This document shows positions 1 through 8,395 of a stretch of 40,447 bases of DNA, one piece after another. A program made the position numbers and the translations under genes. Location of the stretch: positions 1-40,447 of the forward strand of contig JADLGE010000056.1 in the NCBI GenBank assembly GCA_020849475.1, read 5' to 3'. The stretch is from Gammaproteobacteria bacterium. GTDB taxonomy: Bacteria > Pseudomonadota > Gammaproteobacteria > Ga0077536. The stretch's first letter is position 1. The number at the start of each line of letters is the position of its first letter. The notes under the pieces were generated by a model. That model made no database searches and had not been told where the DNA came from. It saw only the letters and a program-made list of their open reading frames with translations.

Positions 1-407
1 AATGCTTCTTCAGCATCCAATGCTCTGACCAAACTTGGCCACGGACAGCGACCGCTCGACCATGAAACAAAGAGCGAAGCTCCTTAGCGGGGACCTGCAT
101 TTTTTTGCGCGCTGCAACGACTCGAGTCTTTGGGCTTTGCGTGCTGCGAAGAGGCGGATTATTTTTCCCGACGTTGAATTCCAGGATTTATCTAGACTGA
201 CGCCCAACCATAACTAGACGTCGACCCTTCGGCACGGTAGACGTCAAAGTGAAGTGACTGCATGCGTCGGGGTGATGGAATATTTCTTAAGGACGACTCA
301 CTCATCCCTCAGTTCCCCTCTTTCCGGCCAAGCATTTGGATTGCGTGACGCGCAATAAGGCGTCGGATTGACGCTTCATACTGCGTCGCCCTCGCCGGCC
401 GGCCATC
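1..407. other. Gene-poor left edge, no supported gene
   Basis: No convincing gene is visible. Short open frames of about 60 codons occur on both strands between 10 and 217, overlapping each other, with no recognisable family and no clear ribosome binding site. The first 300 bases look visibly poorer in GC than the genes to the right. Near the right end, downstream of the pilU-like stop, two small palindromes of the form GACGC-N8-GCGTC lie five bases apart (347-364 and 370-387). They could be part of the 3' end of the pil transcript. The rest may be the eroded remains of a gene lying left of the window. Confidence 0.5.
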
Positions 408-1466
408 TCACCCAAAATTAATCTTCGCCTCGAGATTCGTCCGCGAATCCGCGTTGCTCAGCGCTTCTTCCAGGCTAATGCGCTCTTCCTTGAACAACGC
501 ATGCAGCGCCATATCGAAGGTCTGCATGCCGCGTTGGCCGCTGCCTTCCATGGCTTCCTTGATGGCGTGCACTTCGCCTTTGAGGATGAGATCGGCGATG
601 TGGGGGGTGTTGACCAGGATCTCGATGGCGGCGCAGCGTTTGCCGTCGGCGGCTTTGACCAGGCGTTGTGAGATCACGGCGCGCAGGTTCATGGAGAGAT
701 CCATGAAAAGCTGTTTGTGGGAATCCTGGGGGAACAGGTTGATGACGCGCTCCATCGCCTGGTTGGCGTTGTTGGCGTGCATGGTCGAAATCGCGAGGTG
801 GCCGGTGTTGCACAGTTCGAGCGCCGCTTCCATGGTTTCGCGGTCGCGGATTTCGCCGATCAGGATGACGTCGGGCGCTTCGCGCAACGAGGCTTTAAGG
901 GCGTTGCGGTAGCTCAAGGTATCCACGCCGACTTCGCGCTGGTTGATGATGGATTTCAGGTTCGGGTGCGAGAACTCCACCGGGTCTTCAATGGTGAGGA
1001 TGTGCCCGCTCATGGCGCGGTTGCGCTCGTTGATCATGGCGGCGAGGGTGGTGGATTTGCCCGAGCCGGTGGCGCCCACCATCAGCACCAAGCCGCGTTT
1101 GGCCATCACGAGTTCAGACAGGATCTCGGGCAGACCGAGGGAGGCGATGTCGGGGATCTCGGCAGGGATACGGCGCAGCACCATGCCGACTTCGCCGCGC
1201 TGACGGAATACGTTGACGCGAAAGCGTGCCGATTTGTCTGGCAACGCGATGGCGAAGTCGCACTCCATGGTGTCTTCGAAGATCTGAATCTGGCGATTGT
1301 TCATCACGCCGTAGGCGGCGGCCTTGGTGAGCTCGCCGGTCAACTGGGTCTTGCCGACCGAGTTGATGCTGCCTTCTATCTTGATCTTGACCGGCGCGCC
1401 GACGGTGAAGAACAGGTCCGAGCCGTTCTTGTCGCGCAGCAGGTGCAGATAAGGGGTGATGTCCAT
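408..1466 (-). CDS. PilT/PilU-family type IV pilus retraction ATPase, second PilU-like paralogue
   Basis: A 352-residue cytoplasmic ATPase of the type II/IV secretion family, expected to act at the base of the type IV pilus as a retraction or accessory retraction motor. The N-terminal PAS-like domain (about 1-100) carries the SDLFF motif. The RecA-like domain has Walker A GATGSGKST at about 131-139, an Asp box (LTIEDPVEF), a Walker B region (APDVILIGEIRD) and a His box (GHLAISTMHAN). It lacks the AIRNLIRE signature of true PilT and resembles PilU, but it is more divergent than the neighbouring pilU. It starts 27 bp after the pilU stop, so the two are probably co-transcribed. PilU-like identity is firm. 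Whether it drives retraction, modulates PilU or is regulatory cannot be told from sequence. Confidence 0.9.
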   Translation of the reverse strand: MDITPYLHLLRDKNGSDLFFTVGAPVKIKIEGSINSVGKTQLTGELTKAAAYGVMNNRQIQIFEDTMECDFAIALPDKSARFRVNVFRQRGEVGMVLRRIPAEIPDIASLGLPEILSELVMAKRGLVLMVGATGSGKSTTLAAMINERNRAMSGHILTIEDPVEFSHPNLKSIINQREVGVDTLSYRNALKASLREAPDVILIGEIRDRETMEAALELCNTGHLAISTMHANNANQAMERVINLFPQDSHKQLFMDLSMNLRAVISQRLVKAADGKRCAAIEILVNTPHIADLILKGEVHAIKEAMEGSGQRGMQTFDMALHALFKEERISLEEALSNADSRTNLEAKINFG

Positions 1467-1493
1467 GAATGCTCCAGGCGGTTCGGCTGTCGG

Positions 1494-2660
1494 TTAGCGC
1501 AGGAATCCGGTTTCCTGTTCGGTCTCTTCGAGGCGCAGACCGCCGGCATCCTCGAGCGGGTTGCGGCCGCGCGCGGCCTTGCCTTCGAGTTTGATGCGCA
1601 GGCGCAGTTCGTTCTGCGAGTCGGCGTTGCGCAGGGCATCGTCGAAGGAGATCAAATCGGCTTCGTAGAGATCGAACAAGGCCTGGTCGAAGGTCTTCAT
1701 GCCGAGTTCGTTGGACTTCGCCATGATCTCCTTGATGCCGTGCACTTCGCCCTTGAGGATGAGGTCGGAGATGAGCGGCGAGTTCATGAGAATCTCGATG
1801 GCCGCCACGCGGCCTTTGCCGTCGACCTTCTTCATGAGGCGCTGCGAGACCACCGCTTTCAGGTTCAGGGACAAATCCATCAGGAGCTGCGAGCGACGCT
1901 CTTCGGGGAAAAAGTTGATGATGCGGTCGAGCGCCTGGTTGGAACTGTTGGCGTGCAGGGTCGCCATTGCGAGATGGCCGGTTTCGGCGAAGGCAATGCC
2001 GAATTCCATGGTTTCGCGGTCGCGGATTTCGCCGAGCAGGATGACGTCCGGCGCCTGGCGCAGGGTGTTCTTCAGGGCGATGTCCCAGTCGTCGGTGTCC
2101 ACGCCCACTTCGCGCTGCATGATGATGCAGTTCTTGTGGGGGTGCACATACTCAATCGGGTCTTCGATGGTGATGATGTGGCCATAGGAGTTGGCATTGC
2201 GGTGGTCGATCATCGCCGCGAGCGAGGTCGACTTACCGGAACCGGTGCCGCCGACCATGATCACAAGACCGCGCTTGGTCATGACTATCTCGCGCAGGAT
2301 CGGCGGCAGGCCGAGCTTCTCGATGGTCGGCACATCGGTTTCGATGGTGCGCAGCACCAGGCCGCAGGCGCCCTGCTGGATGAAGGCGTTGCAGCGGAAG
2401 CGGCCGATGCCGGTAGGCGCAATCGCGAAATTGCATTCCTTGGTCGCTTCGTATTCCTTGATCTGGCGGTCGTTCATGACCGCGTAGGCGAGTGCCTTGG
2501 TGTTGTCCTGGGTGAGCTTGGTCTTGGAGACCGGTGTCACTTTGCCGTCTATCTTAATGGCCGGCGGGAAATCGCGGGTGATGAAAAGATCCGAGCCTTT
2601 CTTCTCGACCATCAGGGTCAGAAGATCGCGCATGTATTTGATAGCTTGTTCGCGTTCCAT
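1494..2660 (-). CDS. pilU: Twitching motility ATPase PilU
   Basis: A 388-residue PilT-family ATPase, close to the usual length of PilU. PilU forms a hexamer that works with PilT to retract type IV pili, chiefly under load. The N-terminus has SDLFIT. Walker A is GGTGSGKS at about 137-144, followed by TIEDPIEYVHPHK, the Walker B region APDVILLGEIRD and the His box GHLAMATLHAN. The C-terminal tail beyond the ATPase core (about 355-388) is the extension typical of PilU. It lies 64 bp downstream of pilT and 27 bp upstream of the second PilU-like gene, all on the same strand. The assignment rests on similarity to Pseudomonas PilU and on its position after pilT. Confidence 0.93.
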   Translation of the reverse strand: MEREQAIKYMRDLLTLMVEKKGSDLFITRDFPPAIKIDGKVTPVSKTKLTQDNTKALAYAVMNDRQIKEYEATKECNFAIAPTGIGRFRCNAFIQQGACGLVLRTIETDVPTIEKLGLPPILREIVMTKRGLVIMVGGTGSGKSTSLAAMIDHRNANSYGHIITIEDPIEYVHPHKNCIIMQREVGVDTDDWDIALKNTLRQAPDVILLGEIRDRETMEFGIAFAETGHLAMATLHANSSNQALDRIINFFPEERRSQLLMDLSLNLKAVVSQRLMKKVDGKGRVAAIEILMNSPLISDLILKGEVHGIKEIMAKSNELGMKTFDQALFDLYEADLISFDDALRNADSQNELRLRIKLEGKAARGRNPLEDAGGLRLEETEQETGFLR

Positions 2661-2724
2661 CTCGCTCTCCCGGGGTCGCTCACGTCCCCATAAACTTCGG
2701 GCTCTTCCTGTCGCGGACGGGGCG

Positions 2725-3759
2725 CTAGAAGTTGTCTTTGTTCATCGCTTTCAGGCGCGCTTCCTGGCGGGTGACCAGGTTCTTCTGCACCATGCCCTGC
2801 AGGCACTGGTCGAGAGTCTGCATGCCGTACTGCTGGCCGGTCTGGATGGCGGAATACATCTGCGCAATCTTGTTTTCGCGGATGAGATTTCGAATCGCGG
2901 GCGTGCCGATCATGATCTCGTGGGCGGCGACGCGGCCGCCGCCGACCTTCTTCAGCAGTGATTGCGAGATCACCGCGCGCAGCGACTCGGAGAGCATGGC
3001 GCGCACCATGTCTTTTTCTTCGGCCGGGAACACGTCGACGATACGGTCAATGGTCTTGGCGGCGGAGCTGGTGTGCAGGGTGCCGAACACCAGGTGACCG
3101 GTCTCGGCGGCGGACAGCGCCAGGCGGATGGTTTCCAAGTCGCGCATTTCGCCGACCAGGATGACGTCCGGGTCTTCACGCAGCGCCGAGCGCAGGGCTT
3201 CATTGAAGCCCAGGGTGTCGCGGTGCACTTCGCGCTGGTTGATGAGGCACTTCTTGGACTGATGCACGAACTCGATGGGATCTTCGCTGGTGAGGATGTG
3301 CCCGTACTCGGTTTCGTTCTTGTGATTGACCATGGCGGCGAGCGTGGTCGATTTGCCGGAGCCGGTGGGCCCGGTCACCAGCACCACGCCGCGCGGGTAG
3401 TCGGAAATGCTCTTGAAAATCTCGGGCGCTTTGAGGTCTTCCAGCGAGAGGATTTCCGAGGGGATGGTACGGAACACCGCACCGGCGCCGCGGTTCTGGT
3501 TGAAGGCATTGACGCGGAAGCGCGCGAGGCCAGGGATCTCGAAGGAGAAATCGCACTCAAGGAATTCTTCGTAATCCTTGCGCTGCTTGTCGTTCATGAT
3601 GTCGTAGACGAGATCATGAACCGTGGTGTGATCGAGGGCGGGCACGTTGATGCGCCTGACGTCGCCGTCGACACGAATCATGGGCGGCAATCCGGCCGAC
3701 AGATGAAGGTCCGAAGCGCGGTTCTTGACGCCGAAAGCTAGCAGCTCACCGATATCCAT
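2725..3759 (-). CDS. pilT: Type IV pilus retraction ATPase PilT
   Basis: A 344-residue hexameric motor that depolymerises the pilus and powers twitching motility, DNA uptake and surface sensing. Seen in order: N-terminal domain with SDLHLSAGLPP; Walker A GPTGSGKST (130-138); Asp box; Walker B region DPDVILVGEMRD (196-207); His box GHLVFGTLHT (221-230); and the PilT signature AIRNLIRE (288-295), which separates it from PilU. In the Asp box the usual ILTIEDP reads ILTSEDP (Ser158, codon AGC at 3286-3288), next to the conserved acidic pair. It is first in the pilT-pilU-pilU-like set and is divergent from yggS, as in Pseudomonas. Confidence 0.96.
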   Translation of the reverse strand: MDIGELLAFGVKNRASDLHLSAGLPPMIRVDGDVRRINVPALDHTTVHDLVYDIMNDKQRKDYEEFLECDFSFEIPGLARFRVNAFNQNRGAGAVFRTIPSEILSLEDLKAPEIFKSISDYPRGVVLVTGPTGSGKSTTLAAMVNHKNETEYGHILTSEDPIEFVHQSKKCLINQREVHRDTLGFNEALRSALREDPDVILVGEMRDLETIRLALSAAETGHLVFGTLHTSSAAKTIDRIVDVFPAEEKDMVRAMLSESLRAVISQSLLKKVGGGRVAAHEIMIGTPAIRNLIRENKIAQMYSAIQTGQQYGMQTLDQCLQGMVQKNLVTRQEARLKAMNKDNF

Positions 3760-3947
3760 TAAGCAATCCTCATGGCGCTGTTCATCGACAGTGACTTTCC
3801 CGTCCCGCAGGGCGGGTGGGCGTGGCGTGCGTCGCGGACCTCTTCGGTGCGGCGCCGCGGGGCGATGGTAAAGCCTTCACTGCGCGGCCAAACTCTACCA
3901 AGATCTCTCTACACATACCAACGAGGACGGCCGTGCGCGGCCGACAC

Positions 3948-4631
3948 ATGATGGACAAGCTTGAGCTGGCGCAACGTCTCGCGCACGTGCAGGAATCAAT
4001 TCGCGAGTTCGAAGCGCGTCATCATCGCGTGCCGGGCAGCGTGGCTTTGCTCGCCGTCAGCAAGCGCCAGCCGGTCAGCGCCATCGAAGGCGTGTTTGCC
4101 GCTGGCCAACGGGCCTTTGGCGAAAACTACCTGCAAGAAGCGCTGGCGAAGATCACGGCGCTGGCCACTTACCCCATCGAGTGGCATTTCATTGGTCCCG
4201 TGCAGGGCAATAAGACGGCCGATGTCGCCGCCAACTTTAGCTGGGTGCATACCATCGACCGCTTGCGCATCGCCGAGCGCTTGAGTCATCAGCGGCCAGA
4301 CCATCTGCCACCCTTGAATGTCCTCATCCAGATCAATGTCAGCGGCGAGGACAGCAAGCACGGTATCGGTGTCGATGCCTTGCCGGCCTTGGCCGCCGAG
4401 GTCGCGGCGCTGCCCAGGCTCAAGCTGCGCGGTCTCATGACGCTACCCGCACCGAACCCCGATTTCGGCGCGCAGCGTGCCGCGTTCGCGGTCGTGCGCG
4501 AGCTCGCCAGCGCCAGTCGCGTGCCCATGGACAGCTTGTCGATGGGCACCAGCGATGATTTCGAAGCGGCCATCGCCGAGGGCTCGACCATGGTGCGGCT
4601 GGGAACGGTGGTGTTCGGCGCGCGCAGTTAA
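3948..4631 (+). CDS. yggS: YggS family pyridoxal phosphate homeostasis protein
   Basis: A PLP-binding protein with an alanine-racemase-like TIM barrel and no known catalytic activity; the family buffers free PLP and affects amino acid pools. The PLP lysine lies in AVSKR (Lys39 from this start). Also visible are HFIGPVQGNK, the HTID strand and the C-terminal SMGTSDDFEAAIAEG and RLGTVVFGAR phosphate-binding motifs. The chosen start (MMDKLEL) gives 227 residues, the usual length. A GTG at 3933 in the same frame has a better-placed GAGGA five bases upstream and may be the real start. It is first in a run of same-strand genes through metW, and yggS beside proC is a widely conserved pairing. Confidence 0.93.
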   Translation: MMDKLELAQRLAHVQESIREFEARHHRVPGSVALLAVSKRQPVSAIEGVFAAGQRAFGENYLQEALAKITALATYPIEWHFIGPVQGNKTADVAANFSWVHTIDRLRIAERLSHQRPDHLPPLNVLIQINVSGEDSKHGIGVDALPALAAEVAALPRLKLRGLMTLPAPNPDFGAQRAAFAVVRELASASRVPMDSLSMGTSDDFEAAIAEGSTMVRLGTVVFGARS

Positions 4632-4680
4632 CGCAGAAAGTGCGTGATAAACTCGAAGCTGATAGCAAAAGACGACACTG

Positions 4681-5499
4681 ATGGAACCTTTGTTTGCCTT
4701 CATTGGCGGCGGCAACATGGGCCGCGCCTTGGCAGGCGGTCTGGTCGCGAGCGGACACTCGCCGTCACGTATCCGGGTGGCGGATGTGTCCGAGGCCTGC
4801 CGCCTGGCCTGTGCCGCGATCCATGGCGTGATGGTCACGGACGACAACCTCGCCGCCTGCGCGGGCGCCGACGTCGTAGTGCTGGCGGTCAAGCCGCAGC
4901 AGCTGCGCGAAGTGTGCGTGGCGCTGGCGCCGGTCGTCGGGCCGTCGACGCTGTTCCTGTCCATCGCCGCCGGTATCACTTTGGCACACCTCGAAGCCTG
5001 GCTCGGCGACGGCCGCGCCATCGTGCGTGCCATGCCCAATACCCCGGCCCAGATCGGTTGCGGCGCGGCGGCGCTGTGCGCCAATGGCGCGGTATCGAAC
5101 ACCCAGCACGCGCTGGCCGAAAGCCTGCTGGCCTCGGTCGGTGTCGCGCAGTGGCTCGACGACGAGCGTCTCATGGACGCCGTCACGGCCTTGTCGGGCA
5201 GCGGCCCGGCCTATGTGTTTCTGCTGCTGGAATTACTCGAACAGGCCGGCACTGAACTCGGCCTGCCGGCCGCATTGTCGCGCAAGCTCGCCTTGGCGAC
5301 CGTCGAGGGCTCGGCGCGGCTCGCGAGCGCGTCCAGCGACGAGCCGGCGACCTTGCGTCGCCAGGTCACCTCCCCGGGCGGCACCACCGAGAAGGCGCTG
5401 CAGAGTTTCAACGACGCGGATCTGGCCGGCATCGTGCTGCGCGCGCTGACCGCCGCCCGTGATCGCGGCCGTGAACTCGCGGCGCAGGTGCCGTACTGA
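4681..5499 (+). CDS. proC: Pyrroline-5-carboxylate reductase
   Basis: Catalyses the last step of proline synthesis, the NAD(P)H-dependent reduction of pyrroline-5-carboxylate. At 272 residues it is full length. The Rossmann nucleotide-binding loop FIGGGNMG is at residues 7-14. The C-terminal dimerisation and active-site region shows ALSGSGPAYVF and the family signature QVTSPGGTTEKAL. The stop codon overlaps the start of yggT (TGATG), so the two are translationally coupled. The 49-bp gap after yggS holds no terminator. No clear Shine-Dalgarno precedes the ATG, but the start matches the family N-terminus. Confidence 0.96.
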   Translation: MEPLFAFIGGGNMGRALAGGLVASGHSPSRIRVADVSEACRLACAAIHGVMVTDDNLAACAGADVVVLAVKPQQLREVCVALAPVVGPSTLFLSIAAGITLAHLEAWLGDGRAIVRAMPNTPAQIGCGAAALCANGAVSNTQHALAESLLASVGVAQWLDDERLMDAVTALSGSGPAYVFLLLELLEQAGTELGLPAALSRKLALATVEGSARLASASSDEPATLRRQVTSPGGTTEKALQSFNDADLAGIVLRALTAARDRGRELAAQVPY

Positions 5500-6077
5500 T
5501 GGGCAGCGGGTATTTCTCCAATGCCGGGGTGTTCCTCATCGACTCCCTGTTCGGCCTGTATATCAGCGCGGTGCTGCTGCGCCTGTTGTTCCAGGTGGTG
5601 CGCGCTGACTTCTACAACCCGCTGTGCCAGGCCATCGTCACGGTCACCAACCCGGTGCTGCGGCCGCTGCGGCGTTACATCCCGTCGCTGAAAACCATCG
5701 ACACCTCCTCGGTGCTGCTCATCGTGGTGCTGCAACTGGTCAACACCTGGCTGGTGGCGCTGGTGGTCGGGGTGTCGCCCAAGCTCGGCGGTCTGCTGGT
5801 GGTGGCGGTCGCCGAACTGTTGAACAAGACCATCTGGATTTTCATGGGCGCGGTCATCGCGCAGTTTGTGCTGAGCTGGGTGGCGCCCGGCGGCTACAAC
5901 CCGGTCATCGGCGTCATCAATGCCTTGAGCGATCCACTGCTCGGGCCGGCGCGACGGGTGCTGCCACCGCTCGGCGGACGGCTCGACCTGTCGCCGATGG
6001 TGGTCATGATTGTTCTGCAGCTCCTGTTGTTGCTGGCGGTCGCGCCGCTGCGCGACATGGGCTACGCCCTGCTCTGA
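5499..6077 (+). CDS. YggT family integral membrane protein
   Basis: A 192-residue inner membrane protein made of two repeats of the YggT domain. Hydrophobic helices cluster at about 5-30, 65-90, 95-130 and 165-188. Each repeat contains a motif of the form NPLCQAIVTVTNPVLRPLRR or NPVIGVINALSDPLLGPARR, which is typical of the family. The family has been linked to envelope integrity and osmotic tolerance, but its biochemical role is not settled. It overlaps the proC stop by one base and is followed nine bases later by yggU. Confidence 0.93.
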   Translation: MGSGYFSNAGVFLIDSLFGLYISAVLLRLLFQVVRADFYNPLCQAIVTVTNPVLRPLRRYIPSLKTIDTSSVLLIVVLQLVNTWLVALVVGVSPKLGGLLVVAVAELLNKTIWIFMGAVIAQFVLSWVAPGGYNPVIGVINALSDPLLGPARRVLPPLGGRLDLSPMVVMIVLQLLLLLAVAPLRDMGYALL

Positions 6078-6086
6078 GCACGGCGC

Positions 6087-6398
6087 GTGGCCTGGTATCG
6101 CTGGCAGGCCGGCGCCTTGATTCTCGAACTCAAAGTGCAGCCGCGCGCCAGGCACAACAGCGTCGAAGGCCTGCACGGCGGCGCGCTCAAAGTGCGCATC
6201 ACCGCCCCGCCTGTCGATGACAAGGCCAACGATGCGCTGTGTCGCTGGCTGGCGGAGGACTTCGGCGTGGTGCGGGCCGGCGTCACGGTGCTGCGCGGCG
6301 CGACCTCGCGCAGCAAGGTGGTGGAGATTGCGAAGCCCAGACTGGCGCCCGCGTGGTTCGGGGAGATGGGGGGAGAGTGGCCGACCTGCCCGTCGTAA
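6087..6398 (+). CDS. DUF167 (YggU family) small protein
   Basis: A 103-residue soluble protein of the DUF167/YggU family, starting at a GTG nine bases after yggT. The core shows LKVQPRARHNSVEGLHGG, then KVRITAPPVDDKANDALCRWLAEDFGV and GATSRSKVVEI, which is the whole conserved fold. The last 15 residues (WFGEMGGEWPTCPS) lie beyond the domain and look lineage-specific. The molecular function of the family is unknown. It usually sits downstream of yggT, as here. Confidence 0.9.
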   Translation: MAWYRWQAGALILELKVQPRARHNSVEGLHGGALKVRITAPPVDDKANDALCRWLAEDFGVVRAGVTVLRGATSRSKVVEIAKPRLAPAWFGEMGGEWPTCPS

Positions 6399-6410
6399 CC
6401 TGCCGCGCTA

Positions 6411-6484
6411 TTGTCGGTCAGACTTCAGTCTGACATTTGAGCACCTCGACGGACTCGAATGTCAGGCCGCAGCCTGACCCACAA
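6411..6484. repeat. REP-like repeat, copy 1 (two inverted hairpins)
   Basis: Two hairpins lie back to back between yggU and metX. The first is the 18-nt palindrome GTCAGACTTCAGTCTGAC (6417-6434). The second is GTCAGGC-CGCA-GCCTGAC (6461-6478), followed by CCACAA. The first shares its core with the elements at 8344 and 25056. The second is a diverged copy in the opposite orientation, so the pair resembles a BIME (two REP units facing each other). It may shape the 3' end of the yggS-yggU message or partly terminate it before metX. Confidence 0.7.
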
Positions 6485-6583
6485 ATTCAGATCGACGCGA
6501 CCGCGCCTGGCCACCATTGCGACACTGCGCCACACTATTTAGACTCCGGCCCTGACATTCACCCCAGCCTGCGACCATCCTCC

Positions 6584-7726
6584 ATGCCCGAACCCAAGCC
6601 CGCCGACAGTGTCGGCCTGGTTGTTCCGCAGTTCCGGCATTTCGATGAGCCGCTGGCGCTCGATTGCGGCGTCACGCTGCCGGCTTACGACCTCTGCTAC
6701 GAGACCTATGGCGCGCTGAACGCGGCCGGCGACAACGCGGTGCTGGTCTGTCACGCGCTGTCGGGCGACGCCCATGCGGCGGGCTATCACGAGGAAGACA
6801 GCCGCAAGCCGGGCTGGTGGGATAACTGCATCGGCCCCGGCAAGCCGCTCGATACCAACCGCTTTTTCGTGGTGTGCGCGAATAATCTTGGCGGCTGCAA
6901 TGGCTCGACCGGGCCGTTGGCGGTCAAGCCCCATTCGGAAAAGCGTTACGGGCCGGATTTCCCCATCGTCACGGTGCGCGACTGGGTGCGCAGCCAGGTG
7001 CGGCTCGCCGATGTGCTCGGCGTCAAGCAGTGGGCGGCGGTGATGGGCGGCAGTCTCGGCGGCATGCAGGTCCTGCAGTGGACTATTGATTTCCCCGATC
7101 GCGTGCGCCACGCAGTGGTGATCGCCGCCGCGCCGCGGCTCTCGACCCAGAACATCGCGTTCAACGAAGTGGCGCGCCAGGCCATCCGCTCCGATCCCGA
7201 ATTTCACGATGGGCACTATGTGGAGCATGGCGTGATGCCGGAGCGCGGCCTGCGTCTCGCGCGCATGGTCGGCCACATCACCTATCTTTCCGACGATGTG
7301 CTGCACGCCAAGTTCGGCCGTGAACTGCGCGATGGCAAGATCAATTTCAACTTCGGCGTCGAATTCCAGATTGAGTCCTACCTGCGCTACCAGGGCGAAT
7401 CGTTCGTCAACCGTTTCGACGCCAACACCTATCTGTTGATGACCAAGTCGCTGGATTACTTCGACCCGGCGGCCGAATACGGCGACGACCTGACGCGCGC
7501 GCTGGCCAGCTGCCAGGCGAGTTATCTCGTGATCTCGTTTTCCAGCGACTGGCGCTTTTCACCCAAGCGCTCGCGCGAAATCGTGCGCGCGCTGCTCGAT
7601 AACGATCTCGATGTGTCCTATGTCGACATCGAATCCGAGCTCGGCCACGATTCTTTCCTACTGCCCATTGCGCAATATCACGAAGTGCTGCGGGCCTATT
7701 TCGACCGCGTAAGGACCAGCCCATGA
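6584..7726 (+). CDS. metX: Homoserine O-acyltransferase MetX
   Basis: Activates homoserine as an O-acyl ester for methionine synthesis. It is an alpha/beta-hydrolase-fold enzyme. The nucleophile Ser157 lies in GGSLGGM; Asp and His partners are in SSDWRFSP and ELGHDSF. At 380 residues from this ATG the length is normal. The open frame continues 49 codons upstream through the repeat, but the family N-terminus (DSVGLVVPQ...FDEPLAL) supports the ATG at 6584. MetX proteins use acetyl-CoA or succinyl-CoA, and gammaproteobacterial relatives with this neighbourhood are often succinyltransferases, so the acyl donor is left open. metW follows with an ATGA overlap. Confidence 0.94.
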   Translation: MPEPKPADSVGLVVPQFRHFDEPLALDCGVTLPAYDLCYETYGALNAAGDNAVLVCHALSGDAHAAGYHEEDSRKPGWWDNCIGPGKPLDTNRFFVVCANNLGGCNGSTGPLAVKPHSEKRYGPDFPIVTVRDWVRSQVRLADVLGVKQWAAVMGGSLGGMQVLQWTIDFPDRVRHAVVIAAAPRLSTQNIAFNEVARQAIRSDPEFHDGHYVEHGVMPERGLRLARMVGHITYLSDDVLHAKFGRELRDGKINFNFGVEFQIESYLRYQGESFVNRFDANTYLLMTKSLDYFDPAAEYGDDLTRALASCQASYLVISFSSDWRFSPKRSREIVRALLDNDLDVSYVDIESELGHDSFLLPIAQYHEVLRAYFDRVRTSP

Positions 7727-8331
7727 ACATGGCGGGACTGCGCGCCGAACAGGCCTTGATTGCCGACTGGATTACCGCCGGCAGCCGCGTGCTCGATCTC
7801 GGCTGCGGCGACGGCCAGTTGCTGGCGGCGCTGGCCGAGCACAAGGGCGTGACGGGTTACGGCATCGAGATTGACCCGGACAACATCGTGTCGTGCATCA
7901 AGCGCGGCGTGAATGTCATTCACTCCGATCTCGACGCGGGGCTGTCGGAGTTCGATCCGGAATCGTTTGATTTCGTGATCATGACCCAGACCCTGCAGGC
8001 CACGCGCTTTCCCCACGAGCTCATCGACGAAATGCTGCGCATCGGCCGCCAGAGCATCGTCACCTTTCCCAACATGGGCCACTGGAAATGCCGCGCCCAG
8101 TTCCTGCTCGGGCGCATGCCGGTGACGCGCCATTTGCCGCACACCTGGTACGACACGCCCAACATCCACATGTGCACCTTGAGCGACTTCGAGGACCTGT
8201 GCGCGGAAAAGCATCTCGAAGTGCTGGCGCGCGCGGCCGTCGACTCCAAACACCGCGCGGTGCCAGGCATGGGGCTATGGCCGAATCTGCTGGCGGAGAT
8301 TGCGGTGTATCGGATTCGTCGGCGGGGCTGA
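7723..8331 (+). CDS. metW: Methionine biosynthesis protein MetW
   Basis: A 202-residue class I methyltransferase-fold protein that accompanies MetX in many proteobacteria. The SAM-binding motif [12 protein letters not shown] lies at about 25-36, and the acidic end of the second strand is YGIEIDPDN. It overlaps metX by four bases (ATGA), so the two are translationally coupled. Work on relatives suggests MetW stimulates MetX activity instead of acting as an ordinary methyltransferase. It ends about 12 bases before a REP-like palindrome that separates it from the converging exonuclease gene. Confidence 0.94.
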   Translation: MNMAGLRAEQALIADWITAGSRVLDLGCGDGQLLAALAEHKGVTGYGIEIDPDNIVSCIKRGVNVIHSDLDAGLSEFDPESFDFVIMTQTLQATRFPHELIDEMLRIGRQSIVTFPNMGHWKCRAQFLLGRMPVTRHLPHTWYDTPNIHMCTLSDFEDLCAEKHLEVLARAAVDSKHRAVPGMGLWPNLLAEIAVYRIRRRG

Positions 8332-8343
8332 CGTTCTCTTACA

Positions 8344-8373
8344 TTGTGGGTCAGACTTCAGCCTGACCCACAG
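8344..8373. repeat. REP-like palindrome, copy 2
   Basis: The arms TGTGGGTCAG (8345-8354) and CTGACCCACA (8363-8372) flank ACTTCAGC. It is almost identical to the element at 25056 and shares its core with the first hairpin at 6417. It lies between the converging ends of metW and the exonuclease gene, where it could act as a bidirectional terminator or mRNA-stabilising hairpin. Confidence 0.75.
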
Positions 8374-8395
8374 TAGAAGGCAGGGAACAACGCCG

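Noticed and set aside
10..217. Two overlapping short open frames at the left edge
   Set aside because: They lie on opposite strands over the same bases, match no family I recognise and lack start signals; kept only as part of a gene-poor region.
717..2693. A 658-codon open frame on the plus strand across the pil genes
   Set aside because: It is the antisense shadow of the two pilU-type genes, whose protein motifs are complete; the shadow protein is rich in His, Arg and Asp with no known family.
6480..6583. Possible SAM or homoserine-responsive riboswitch before metX
   Set aside because: No conserved SAM-I, SAM-II or SAM/SAH aptamer motif is visible; the region holds a REP-like pair and ordinary sequence.
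6437..6583. N-terminal extension of MetX by 49 residues
   Set aside because: The extension is encoded by the repeat region and does not resemble MetX N-termini; the ATG at 6584 fits the family.
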